A model generated the notes under the pieces. That model was not told the DNA's origin. It was given only the letters and a program-made list of their open reading frames with translations, and searched no databases. From Trematomus loennbergii (lineage: Eukaryota; Chordata; Actinopteri; Perciformes; Nototheniidae): a stretch of DNA of 64,000 nt. Shown piece after piece: positions 1-13,131 of this stretch; the first letter of the stretch is position 1; every line of letters begins with the position of its first letter. The stretch spans positions 16,872,755 through 16,936,754 of the forward strand of contig JAAOOA010000127.1 of the NCBI GenBank assembly GCA_012861695.1, written 5' to 3'. The position numbers and the translations under genes are program-made.

Positions 1-3000
1 TCAGATCTCATTTCCATTCCACAACACAGAGACAGAGAATACCCTGAAGCATGGCTGTTAATGGGAGCCTCTATCAGCCATCGTGAAAAGCCTGCCTCAT
101 TACTCACTCCAGCACAACAGTGCCCAGGGTGGTCGATTTCCCCAACGGACGCTGGTTCACAGACCAGAGACGCACTGTTAGGCATATGACTTGTTTTTCA
201 ATGTGCAGGGCACAGATGCCGTCATGCTGCAAGTGTGTGAAATCGTTTATCAGGAAATTAATTTAAGCAAAATAATTCTGAATCAAAGAGAGTGCAAAAA
301 AATATTGAATAAGGAAAAAGGATTCGTTTTTTAAATGTTTAATTTGTTTTTAACGTAAAACCATTGGGTGATAAATGTATAGTTTATCATTTTTGTGGTT
401 ACAGAAAATGGTCCTATATAGTAACAACCAGCTACCACTCATCTTCGTTTTCATTATACATCTGATGCTATACAACCTGATTGTTATTCAGAGCGAATTC
501 TCCATTCGGGAGGGCGTCAAATACTCACATAACCTTCTTTCCCTTCCAACCTGTGCAATGAATATTTTAAAACCTTAATGTATATTGGCCATCTCAATTT
601 TTAGCCTGAGTCCTTCCTTTGTCCATATAATCTCAGAAGCACCTTTCCTACAATTGTGGCTGAAACTGAGAATGCTGTCACTCGGGTGATTTTTCTTCAC
701 AATTTGCAATCACTGCTGCTCTGGTTTTACTCTCTCTAGCCCTGTTTCTAGCTTCCCTGACAAAGTCAATAGGGGGCATCCCTCATCTGTCAAAAACAAA
801 CATCACCATACTTTCTTCTTTTCTCGTTCCCTTCTCTTTGTGCAGCCTCTCTCACTGCCTGTACAGTAGATCCTCGGTTCGTCACTCGGTGTAGATTATG
901 AGATTATGAGTCGGGTTGCGTGGCGACCCTAATCAACATAAAACAAGTAAGAGCAGTCAAAACATATAAGGGAGAAAGTCCTGAAGGAGTTGCTGACCCT
1001 GTGGTGACTCTCTCACCCAGAGGGAGGCAGCAGCGCTTGCTGTGTGTGTTTCAGTGCAATCTGTGGAGCAGATGGCTGGAGTCCTGGGCAGAGAGCAGCA
1101 GGTCTCAGCCTGCATGTCACCAGGATGATGTGAGCTGGCTCCCTCCGAGCTTTAGTTAATATCTTCCTGTATCACAGACTTGTTAAGGGTCTGGGCAAAA
1201 CTCCCCGACTCTTTACAAAAGAACAATAGTCTCTCTCTCTCGGCCTCTCTCTGTGTCCCTCTCTTTTTTCTCCTGGGAGGCAGATCATATTTACTCATAG
1301 TAGAAATGCTTTTTAACCTCTAAACATTAATTTGTGTATGTGTTGAGATGTATATAAAAACATATATATATATATTTTTTTTTTTTTTTTGTGCTAATTA
1401 ATTCAAATAAATACTGCATGCAAAAAGGTGCAAAATTCATGCAAAAAGGTAAAACTGCCACACGACGGCCTTTTTTTTTAACATCCTTTACAATGGCCTA
1501 ATTGATCCAGGAATAAGAAAGTGATTGATGAATATGACACATACATAAAGCCATTTGAGTTACCCTCAAACTGCCATGTCAAACAGTAATTATGGACATT
1601 AGTGTTTCTCTATTATAACATAATGTCCCTGACTAAATGGTTTTACATTGACTTTGATGGAGAAGTTCCTGGTTGTGATAAAATCATTAAAGCAAAAATC
1701 ACTAACAAGGTAACATTTGCTCGACTTTTGTTCCTCTCTCCCTCTGCCACTTAGGCTTTCATCTTGGTTAGTGGCAGGTAGGGAAGGCAAGGCCGTGCCA
1801 TGTGAGGTGCAAGTGTGTGCTGCCTCTCCTCCTCGCTCTCTGCTCATATTATATAAAGAGTGGCAGCAGGCAGAGTGACAGACTGCCCCAAGAGATGACA
1901 CCTGTCACTGAGGGGAGTGCTGCTAATCTACAAGCCTCATTTTGTTTGAACTCTTTGTCACCTTGCCGTCAAATCCTCATCTTCTCAGTCACTGCCAGCC
2001 CTACTCCCCTCTGCGTCTCTGCTCGCTGTTCTTTGCCCAATCTCTCCACAATATACGCTCCCTCCACCATCACCACACACAGCACACTCCTCCAGACAAA
2101 CCGCTGTTCTCTGCTGTAACATATTCCTGCCAACAAACATTTGTTTATTGAAAGAGTATAGTACGTTCTTGTGTTTATAAATATATGCATGTGAGTACTA
2201 AAGTCAAAAAACTAAAACATTAACAGTTCATTGTATTTTTTTTCAGACTGGTAAAATTGCTTGTGTTCCCTCAGCATATGAGAAGGTGATGCGTCCCTGT
2301 TCAAATGTTTTTATTTTCCGAACAAAGCCCCATTCATTCATATTGAGATTTGTCTAAGTTAAAGTGATCTGAATAGAAATGCTGTCTGGAGTGGCCCAGT
2401 CTCTATGGAGCAGCACACTCCACCCCCTGGCCAAATATCTATATTGTCCACTTCTACAGACTGTGCTTTGTAATTATAATATAATTCATTATGTCTATGC
2501 TGATGTGTCACAAAGGAGGAGTCCTCCCCAAAATCCTCTTGCGCTGTACAGGCTGACCGAACACATTCTTGTTCTCATCTGAAAGCAAGCCCCCATAAAC
2601 AATAGATTTCCCTATTTTGCTTAATTGAGATATCACCCGCAAATCTGACAGCTCACACCAGCCCCTAACTCACACAGAGGGACATATATAGTGACAGGAT
2701 ATAGAACGGAAAGAGTGCGAAATAAGATTAAAAGACAAAGAATAAAAGGTTGTTTTATTATTAGTTGGCGAAAATATGCCCTATTCACTCAGAATGAAGA
2801 AAACACCATTATTTACTTTGTCCATCAAAAATGATAGAATCCTTAATATAGAATCTGTGCTTAGTCATGTTAATGTTGAGATTTGCCAGGTTTTTAAGAT
2901 AAATTGTGATGGCAGAAAGAGAAAAGACAACATGATATAATCCAAGTTGCAGCGGAGGCATCAGCCAACTTCTTTAAATGCCTCCATTAAGTGGAATTAT

Positions 3001-6000
3001 CTTTCCCAGACACATTTTGTATGAATGCATCCAAAAATCCCCATTTCATTTGGATTGCTTGGGGTTTAATTTAATCCGTTTGCTTATTAAAAAAATAAGA
3101 TGCAGCATATTTAACAATAGAAAGGCTAGTCTGCATCGAACACAATAGTTAAGGTTAAATTGAAGGTTGTGCGCACCCTTTGCTGTATTAGAAGAACATT
3201 CATATTCAAATAAAAGCAAGAAACCCTGGTTCATTTTGCATAGCAATTGTGCATTTGGACGCACAAAGCAAAACTGCAATGCAGTTACAGTTTTCTGATA
3301 TTAAAAAAAACAACACTCTTTACCCGTTTGTGATTGTGCAGTTGCTTAAACATTATGTGGGAAGTTATTTACTCCTATCCAAGTACTTAATACATACATA
3401 CTGTACAAGTCAAAATACTTAAATATACTGTACTAACATACAGAAAAGATATCTATAGTGGGGGGGAAATAATTGTGTTAGACATAATTCTTCCCTCAAT
3501 TTCTGACTGATCTCTTATCTGCACATAACCATATAACTACAGTAAAGCAATATCCTGTCCACTCTCAAAGTGCTGTATAGAAGTGACACAGTCTTAGTCT
3601 TATTAATTATTGGGATGTTCATTTGTTAATGGGGTCAAGGTTGAGCACAGGATCATTGAGATCACATCAATTTGTGGCAAAATGTCTGAAACTGCTGTAG
3701 TAGCCTTATTTTTACAGCCAATACATCTTAAACATTTGGATATGACTTAGTGAGTTGTTAATTTATTATATTTACAGGACACTTGCTAGCTTTAGTAAAG
3801 CATTGCACAATAAACAAACTCTAGATTTTTTTATTTAATTGTAGTAATTCCAGCAAATACTTGTATACCAGTAAGGTAGAAAATATCAGTCAATATGAAT
3901 CATGTTTAACAAATGCAAACCGTGACTATTGAGAGTAATAACTCAGAAGTGTTTATAATTGTAATCATGTTTGCTCATCAGACAGCAGAGAGAAAAGTGT
4001 TTGTACCCAGTGTGGAAAAAACTAATTTGAGGATCCAACATTTTCCATCGTTTTCTTAGTTGGACAGAAAAATAACTTCAAAGTTAAGAGAAATACTGAC
4101 AGAATGGTGCAGAAGAGTTTACGGTTTGTACAAAGATCATTTTCCACATCTGGCTGTCAATGTGAAATAAAAATGATGTTGACAGACCAGGTATTTTAAG
4201 TTGCTTGGTACCGTCCCTGACATTCTTTATTCAACCCTTGTAGTTGTATTGTAAACAGCCTGATCAGAGAACTAGTAAATCAGATAAGCAGTAAGTTACC
4301 TTTCAGCTAAAATTACTATCACAAGTGCCATCGCCAATATTCAGCCCATCACTCAAAACAATAAAACAGTTTGTGTGACACACAGCTCCGCTCCGCTTCT
4401 AGTTACTCAGTTCAGATATTCTGCCATGGATGGTAAAAGAGATCCTCACATTCTCATATAAACTGAATTATGACAGCAGAGTGAATAAGAAGGAACATCT
4501 TGAGTGGCCTAAACCAATTATTACAACCATAGTCTTTTAAATCTCTGCCCAAAAAATCACCAGCAAACATACACATACTAGAATATACAAACGTATTTAA
4601 ATACATTCACAGCAAAAAAATACTTTTTAAAATTGGGATTCTTCCGGTTGCTTTTGACAGTAGCATTAGCTAGGCTGTTAGCTGTAGACATGTTGCCAAC
4701 GATAAGTACATCACAACCTGAATCAAACTGACATACATTTGACAGCAGCAAGCAATATTACTACTACCTAGAAACAATAAAGTTATCCGTTTCTGCTTTT
4801 AATTAATTATATGAAAATCATTCAATCATATCTCTTTTTATTATAGCTGATTAACTTTAGATCCAACTTATCACAAATCAGTACCTCTCCAACGTCTTTC
4901 AATTCATCATTTTATGTCCCAACTTATGAACAAACGTTTTCAAAATGCTACAACACACTAAATATATATTGCTTCTTTACACACATCCAGGAATATTACC
5001 ACTCCAAATCATTTCAATGTTGCCTAGAGAGGCTCTACCTTGCGATGCATTGTCTTCCCCATCCCCCTGTCTTTGTGTCTGGGGAAAGTCACATGGCTGT
5101 TGAGAAACAAATAATTTCATTGGCTATATTCAGAGCATGGCTATGAAGAGCACAGCAGCTTGTCTTGGGAGTCAAGAACTAGGTACAATGTCTTCTGCGA
5201 TGGGATGGCCAACACAAATAGGCTGCCGCACCTATCCAATTAACACCCTGCCTGCCAATCCCTGTCAGGTCACACGCTTACTCCCATGGCATGCTCTACC
5301 TGTCTCTGCTGCTCGCAACACATGCCCGGCTCCAATATAGAATTAACACCACTTTTCACCTGGTCACGCTGACATGCCATAGATTAGACTGGTGCAGCAT
5401 GGAGATATGCCAGGCACTCCAAATGAGGGCACCTGGGGTTAAGATTTCAAATGCAGTGGGGCTATTGTTTTGCCACTCCTTTAATATTAATTAAACTCTG
5501 AGGTGAAATTGTTCTTTACCAAACTACCGATTAATTCCTCTGCAAGTGTACACCTGATAAGAGCTTTTTTTAATGACCACCTCGATGTTACAGTTTATCA
5601 CACCAGTTAAGACCTTAATAAGACAAATAAGCTGCTGGGGCTAAGTGGTATTTGGTATTGTGCAATTTCTTAGATGTATGCATTTATACAATACCAAAAA
5701 GAAAATGTGTGTTGTGCTTCTGCCCTAATCCTTACAAAATACAAATGAAATACCGGATCAACTCCATAATATATTCTGTAATAACTGTCAGAGATCCTGA
5801 CAACACATTACAGCACATCAGTTTTGCAAATATTTTATATCTGTAAATATGTTGTGTTTGCATAAATACTCACACTTTCTAAGAGATCAGGAGCGTGAGT
5901 TAAACGTAGTGTAGCAAGTTAGAAATGCTAATATTTCTTAGGTGGTGGTGCAGCTTCATATTTGCAGCTGTTGATGTTGTCGGTATAATAACATCTGTTA

Positions 6001-6799
6001 GATGTGCAGTATTTGCATTCTGAGGATCAGAATAGCATTTCTTGTTTACGTACTTGTTGTTTTTCTTTGTGTTATTGAGTATTAGGCTGAGTTCTTGTTT
6101 CAGCGAAAGGTGTAGAAACACCTGTCCAATTAACAGAACTAGGGAGGGATAACTTGTTTCTTACAAATTTAAGAAAGAACATTTTTACATTTCTCAACTA
6201 ATTACTAAATAGTTTTTGTTTTATTTATTATAAATCTACAATTGAATAAACAACCAAAGCTTACTCTGGATTATTTAGAGGTTGATCACTTCATCCAATA
6301 GATAGGGCTAATTGTCACACAGAGGATTTTGGTTGTCTAGAGTTGCCACGTTTCCATGCCAATATTATATACTTTCACATGGGTGGATGTTTGTAGCTTT
6401 CACTAGTTAAAAGTATTGTATTAGATCTATAACTAGTGGAGTGGTATTATCCACGGATCACAAGTGAATATCTTACCCAATGATGTGTGGGCTATTAAGG
6501 AGGATAGCAAAAGGTTTCAGTGGACCATTTTTCTGTATCCTGGACCATACCTGTGTTGTTAACATTAAGCAAAATAGGGCAACTTCTTCATATGGGTTTT
6601 TGTAAACAGATTGATAATATTACCTTCCATAATTAAAATGCCATTTGTTTTATCAAACACAGAACTAATAACTGTGTGTAGAAAGTTGTACATTGACCAT
6701 TTTATTACGTTGTAAGAGAGGACTGGTAATTTACTTTTTCACCACCCTTTTTCTTTCAAATATGCCCAAATGTGACCATGTGGATGTTCCCTGTATCTT
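1..6799. other. Geneless intergenic DNA
   Basis: AT-rich, no supported gene. It contains an AT/T-rich run at about 1360-1390 and the small dispersed repeat at 4628. A short string at 768-782 (CAATAGGGGGCATCC) is weakly CTCF-like. All reading frames are short and look random. Confidence 0.7.
4628..4660 (+). repeat. 33-bp dispersed repeat, copy A
   Basis: Shares a segment ending CTTCCGGTTGCTTTTGACAG with 8476-8508, with two substitutions and one indel over about 33 bases. Probably a fragment of an unrecognised interspersed element. Confidence 0.55.
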
Positions 6800-7010
6800 T
6801 TTTAGCCATGCTAGTGGTATGGTTTGAGTGATGGCAATGTCAGTCGGCCGTTTGGTCTGTTCACCTCTCTGTCTAGACTAAAATATAGATGGATTGTCAT
6901 GAAATCTTGTACAGACAATCGTTGTCCCCAGAGGGTGAATCCTACTGTCTTTGGTGACCTCAGTGCCAATATGAGGTCAAAATGTATCAAATGTTTTATG
7001 TAACTCACAC
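6800..7010 (+). repeat. Percomorph interspersed repeat fragment
   Basis: The strings GCCATGCTAGTGG, ATGGATTGTCATGAAATCTT, TACAGACA..GTCCCCAGAGG and GTGAATCCTACTG..TTTGGTGA follow the order of a very abundant spiny-rayed fish repeat of uncertain class. This is recognition from memory, not a database hit. Confidence 0.6.
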
Positions 7011-8475
7011 ACAAATAATTATGACCCTAACCATTTTTTCTTTTAACAAAACAAAGAAAATAATCCAATACTTTATCAAATCGTTGTCTAAAATAATTGT
7101 AATTATGTACTAAAAACTCAATTTTCATAGAATGGTTCAAATGGATGATTGTTGACTTTAACCACAACACAATCTTTGTTATGTAACAATCTCACCTTCA
7201 GTTTTTTGAATCAATTTTAAGATTTCTTATATGGTCTTGCACAAAAAATAACATTAGCTTTTTAATAGTCCATTTTATATTATCAGATTAAAACCAAACA
7301 CCAAGACAATCATTGTGTTAGTGTGCAATTACACATTTTATAGGTGATACACTGTATATCCACTGTATGTTACGTCAGTTCACTTGATGCAGGAAATTAC
7401 GGACGCAGTGCTGGTCACATGTATCACAAGCAATATAAATACAATAATATGTTTTACATTTTGGGAGAAGTTGCTGAAATGAACTTTGAAACCCAAAAAG
7501 CTGATTTTTGATGTAAAAACTTTTGTTCTGTTGTCATAAGATCAGTAGCTTCAAAGCAGAAACCAAACCACCAAAGCAAGTATCCAATACAATTTTACCA
7601 AAAGCTTATGACGTTTCTCAATAACTTAGTGAGTTCTGTGGTCGTTACATACAAAACCAGATCAATGTGTTTATGGAGTAAAAATTATTTTGCAACAGAA
7701 TTTGCCTGAATGGTTTTAATAAAGTGAATAGACACACCCTGCAGAAGATTCTGCTGCCAGAAACTACCGCCAGGAAGTTTTCTGTTGGGAAACATGTCGG
7801 TTGCAAAGATCATTTTTACACAACCCACTCACCAGACTACCGCTGATTTTGAACGATTTCTTAAAAGCCAAGATTACATTTTTGTTACAAGATTTGTTCA
7901 ATGCCAAAGTTATTCAAAATATTATTTCTGTAATATCTTCACATGGTTAAGGTTTAGTTAACTTTGGCCAACTAAAGCTTCATGGTTAAGATTATAAAGA
8001 CACAGAAGTCTTTGCAAATTAACCTCTATGGTTAAGATTCAGTAACATTTTTATGGTCACCATCAAACAGTTATACTCATCATCCCACATATTTTTAATG
8101 CAGTATCATTTTTGCTAGTGTTTCTAAGAAACATCAAATTGGATTTTGTTGCATTTGAGGAACAACCTATGCTGTAGTTTTGTAATTGATAAGATTAACT
8201 GCTGTCTCATATTGCCGGTTTTCATCATCATTCATTTATGAATACTATATTTCAACATATTCGGCCATGTTATTAAATATCAATTAAAGACTTGGTGCTT
8301 GTAAACTGTTACTGTATAAGTACTGCGGTTTGTCCTACATGGCTTAAACCTAAGCAAAGGTTTCTATAGCTTCACCGGCGTTAATGATTATAATTTATAA
8401 CTTGGGTGCGAAAGGACAATCATTTGTTTGTAAATGTTATATAGTTCTTTCATAAATTAAGATAAACTTTTCTTG

Positions 8476-8508
8476 TTAAAATGGGAATCTTCCGCTTGCT
8501 TTTGACAG
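8476..8508 (+). repeat. 33-bp dispersed repeat, copy B
   Basis: Partner of the copy at 4628-4660 in the same orientation, here ending CTTCCGCTTGCTTTTGACAG. Flanking DNA outside the segment is not alike. Confidence 0.55.
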
Positions 8509-11500
8509 TTGACAATAAATTGTTTAATTTTAAAGCATGGAAAGTATATACACCAAGTAATCCCCACCCCCGAACCAATCCCTTTAAAAAGCCTCAGGTG
8601 GTCCTCCTTGCAGATAAGAGTTGGTAGAATTTGATATATGACTCCCTGTATGCATGTGTTAAGATTCAATAATACTTTTACCCATGGCCTTTCTCTCTGT
8701 CAACTTGAGCGAGGGAAATATCATTAGGACAGGTTTGCCTGGGATACATTTTGCTGCCTTGGGATGTTACAAACCATTAACATCAAGCAAAGACGTATCA
8801 CTTTTCCAGGACTGAGTATTGTATGTGAAAGGCTACACTCACCTCAGTGGATCCCAGTGGATATTAAGCTAACAGTTCTGGATTCCAGTGGGCGTCTTAG
8901 CAAAGAGATCCTCTTTATTACACTGTAAGTCAATGGCACAAATATGATCTGGGTGAAGGGAAGCTTCTTAGAGGAATCAACCCAGCAGCATTGTTGGAAG
9001 AGGTGCAGCTTGTCTACACTGCATGTCATTTGCAGATTCTTTACACTGTATTGTGTACGCTGACAGGTTTGAGATTTGTTTGCACTTCATGGGTGTCTAA
9101 TTGATTACGATTAAAGGAGGACGGTTTGTCTGGCTGCTGAAGGAAATTCCTGGCTGATTTGTATTTGCTGTGCCCCTCCTTTTTTAAGTGCAAGTAGACC
9201 CTATTACGACACACCTAACATGAGCCAACACAGGCCACATGCTGGTCTGCCTGCTGGTTCACATGCACTGCATGACACAGCAGCTGAATAAAGCCATCAC
9301 TTACTCTCTGAACAACTGGGCGAGTGGCTGTCTGTTGCAGCAGTCCCACCATTTATGTATAAAGTCAAGAACTCCTATGCAACATATTCTGCCAATGCTG
9401 TTATTTTCCATAATATAAGTAAGTAGATCATATATCTTTTGCATTAAATGATGAGAAAATCCAAATAAAAACTGAGTTGGATAATCTTTAAATTGTGCCG
9501 CAAAAATGTAATGACATACCTGTTTAATATTTCATCGTTAAAAAGTCTAATTATTGTATTTCCTGACATTGTTAACCATAAGTTAGGACTCTGTGATGTT
9601 ATTATAATTGAATGGACAAAATCCCTGAAACTCTTACTTGTTTTAATTAAACCATAAATGTAAAAGGTAGAAATGAAGTGGGTTTAATAACAAAGGAAAA
9701 TATGATGTCAAAGTCAGAGAAGTGGTTTTATTTTCTGCTGCAAGCTATAGCTAAACTACAAAGTACAAGCACTGAATTCTGTCCTACTTCACTTGCTTTG
9801 ATAGTGGACCACCATGTTATAAATAATGTATTAAAGGATTTACAATGCAGAGTAAGAGAGCTGCTTTCAGAGGAATGAAAGTTCCTTTACCAGTGCGTGA
9901 AAAAAAACATGTTAACTCTTTGCAGCCCAGACCCAATCTGGGTTATAAAAGACTTCATATATTTTCTTTTGTATTGTCCAGGTTAAGAGAGTGTTTGGTT
10001 TCCTTTTTACAGTTTGTGGTAGCTTATTTTTTCTGCCAAAAGGTGTTTGAGGCCTACTGGGACCACTTAAAAGTTTATGCAGAGCACTAGCCAAGTTGGA
10101 CAAAAAAGCCTTGAAGTATACACACACTGGCCCCTTTCTCAGAACCTCTCAGCTCTGGCTAGGGGGAGTGTTGTTGGTTTATGAGAGGGAAAATAGCCCC
10201 AGCCTTCTGCAAAAGTGAAATGGGATTAAGGCCTTTGTTCGGCCCACAATGGTGAGGGGAATTAGCAATAGTTGTAGGCACTTAGAAGAGCTCTCACACA
10301 GAAGCTTATCCCAGATTTTGCACAATAATCATTTGAATATCAACAGTGTTTTGCAACTACAGCGCTAATGTATAAACTTCTCTCTTTTAGATATCGAAAT
10401 CCCCAAAAGGATTTTTTACCAATGGCCACATCACAAATATTCACCCTCTTTATGAAGAATATAATATTTTGAAGAATTATTGCACTTTGTGTAGCCGAAA
10501 ACCACATTGCATTTTAGAGGATGAGTTGAAGTCTAGGGTAGATTTATTTTAGTTACGCAAGCTTCGAAATGTGTTTGTTGACTTAAAATGTAGGTAAACC
10601 ACATACATGGTTTAAAAGTGAATATAATACATTGTGTATCCACAAGATCTAATGATAAACCAAAAATGACAGATTAATAGAAAAATTGCGCTATTTATTC
10701 CGATTCTTAACAAATGTCCCACTCTACTGCCCTTTTATTGAAAGAATGTATAGCAAAACGCAATATAAGAAACACTGTAATGAATAATTGTATACATTAT
10801 TGCTTACTTTCTGTTATAAAAAATGCTTTAGAACAAGATTAAATGCCTATTTAATTGCAATAAGCAAAAGTGAACATGGCAACATGCAATGTATACATTG
10901 AAGTGTGGGTTGTATGACAGACCAACATTAATGTACATGCAGCCTGCCTTTCCTGACTCAGTTTGTGCTGATAAATATATAAACATCTAAAATAGTGTTT
11001 TGCTCATATTACTCTGTTTGTCTGCAGACTTATCTGGGATCATGCGGATCCACTGAGGAGCGTACCTCTCACCGAGGAGGTATAATTCAGAGCTTCTGCC
11101 TCAGTTGAGTCTCACAAGACTAGCTTCAAGAAGTGTGATGGCCTCAGCATTTTTGCCCACACAGTGAAAACGTATTGTCCAAATCACAAAACATTGAGTG
11201 AGATCAGCAGACTTGTCAAGAGGCCCTGGCTTGAATATGAATGATGAGAGAAGAGCAGGGTGGTCCTAGTGCTGTTTTGGTGTAAGGCAGGTGAAAATAA
11301 GCTCAACTGTCCCCGCCAGCTGCACATCGCCAAACCAGAAATAGAGCAGAGAGTTTACCAAATTAAAAAAGAGAGCTGTTAAGCACTTTTATGTAAATGA
11401 ACACAAGAACTACCGCAAAATGATCTGCAGACATTGGTGTAATTGTCAAAATGTATTGACTTCACTGGCATGATTACAATATTTTAAGCTCCAACATGTA

Positions 11501-13108
11501 ATCATAACACCATCTTCCTCAAATTCCTAACTTTAGGTCAACTGCAAGTAGTCATTCCGAAATGAAAAATGCTAAGGGTGGTTTTCAGTGTGAAGCCACG
11601 CATGCTTTTTCTGTCAAAACTATGAAATTAAGACATAACACCTCCCCTTCTTTCCTGTCCTTAACACATGCACGCACGCTAGTTCAATTCACTCGAGTGT
11701 CTGCATAGTTTCTGCATTCAACTGGATACAATGATGCACAAGATGAATAAAGTTATCTCTGCAGCTGAATGGGATGTTGCTGGTGGGAGGGAACAGGGAG
11801 GGTCCCTATACGCCTGGGCTGAAAGGAGCTCAGCTTTGAGGGCCAGTGCTGCAGGGTCAGGGCCCAGCTGCTTTTAGGGGTGAAAGGGACACCAGCGGGC
11901 TGGACTGACTCAAGAAACCGAACAAAACCAATCGCCTCTAATAAAGACATCCCAGATTGGACGTTGACAGATCCCTTCCCCAAGTTGCTGAACACACTTC
12001 ACACATTCAAACTTTGCTCTGGTTTGTATCATGTGTCACAGTCAGAGTCCACTTTCACTTGTTAAAAGTCTCAAATATAATCTCTATTTTTTTTATTTGC
12101 TTAATTTTGTTTTGGGGGTCTGAAATCAACATTTCAACACAGGTAGGATATTTCTTAATCATTTTATGGACACAGGATGTATTGTTAAACTTAAAAGTGA
12201 TATTTGTTATCATACAAGGCAACTTAAAAATAACAACTAATTGTCAAATCCCTCTTTATATATAACGTATTGTTTATTAGTCACTTTCGGTATCTAAATT
12301 ATTTGTTCAACACTTGATTTGATCTCAGATCCACACTATTATTATCAGATGGATATGATAGTGTTTCCTATATTAGACTTTGTGTTATGTGTGTGTTGGT
12401 AAAACCACTCCTCTTAAAGTGCTTGTTGATGGTTACACTTACTTTGAAATTGCTGTGTTGATGCTACAATTTGACTATCATTTGGAAATATATATACAAT
12501 ATATTAGACCTTCCCTCTTTCCAAAGGGTGCAGAAATTCACTAAGTTTGAATTTGTGGGGGTAAGTAGGATAATAATCAGGCCACATTATAAGGAATTGA
12601 TGGTTCATTTTCCCTGTCAGCAGTAGCAGAGCTTTGCCCAGGGATGTGCCGACCTGTGCAGATGGGGTTCAAAGCCAATTTCCATGTTAAAAACTCCACA
12701 CGGCTCAGAAATCCCTCTGACTGACTCTTGTTGATCAGAGTATGTGACAAGCCTGTCTTTTAAAACAGGTCTGCTCATGTAAGTAGATGGAAGTGCTCAA
12801 ATGTACAACAAACAGTCTGTCCGCGTTTGAGTGAAGTAATAGTGTTGTTTTCATGCATAGCCAGAGGCAATGACATAAAGACAAAAGATAGCTCTGGACT
12901 GTGCTGTCAAAATGGAAAATATGGCCCATTATATGTGTCATACAGTAATTACACAAACTGTAAAAAGTAGTCCTTTCCATTTTTTTGTCAAGTTTTATTC
13001 TCCCTTTCATCAAATGCATGTCAAGTGTCATTACAAAGCTTTAATTCTTGCCAGAAAATCAGTTCAACCATTCATCATCAGCTCACATTTAAATTTTCCT
13101 TCAGGCTG

Positions 13109-13131
13109 TTTTTTTTTTTTTTTTTTTTTTT
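13109..13131 (+). repeat. Poly-T run (T23)
   Basis: Twenty-three consecutive T residues. No retroposed sequence or target-site duplication was recognised beside it. Confidence 0.9.

Noticed and set aside
6800..7010. Coding exon suggested by the 67-codon minus-strand frame
   Set aside because: The segment matches a common fish interspersed repeat.
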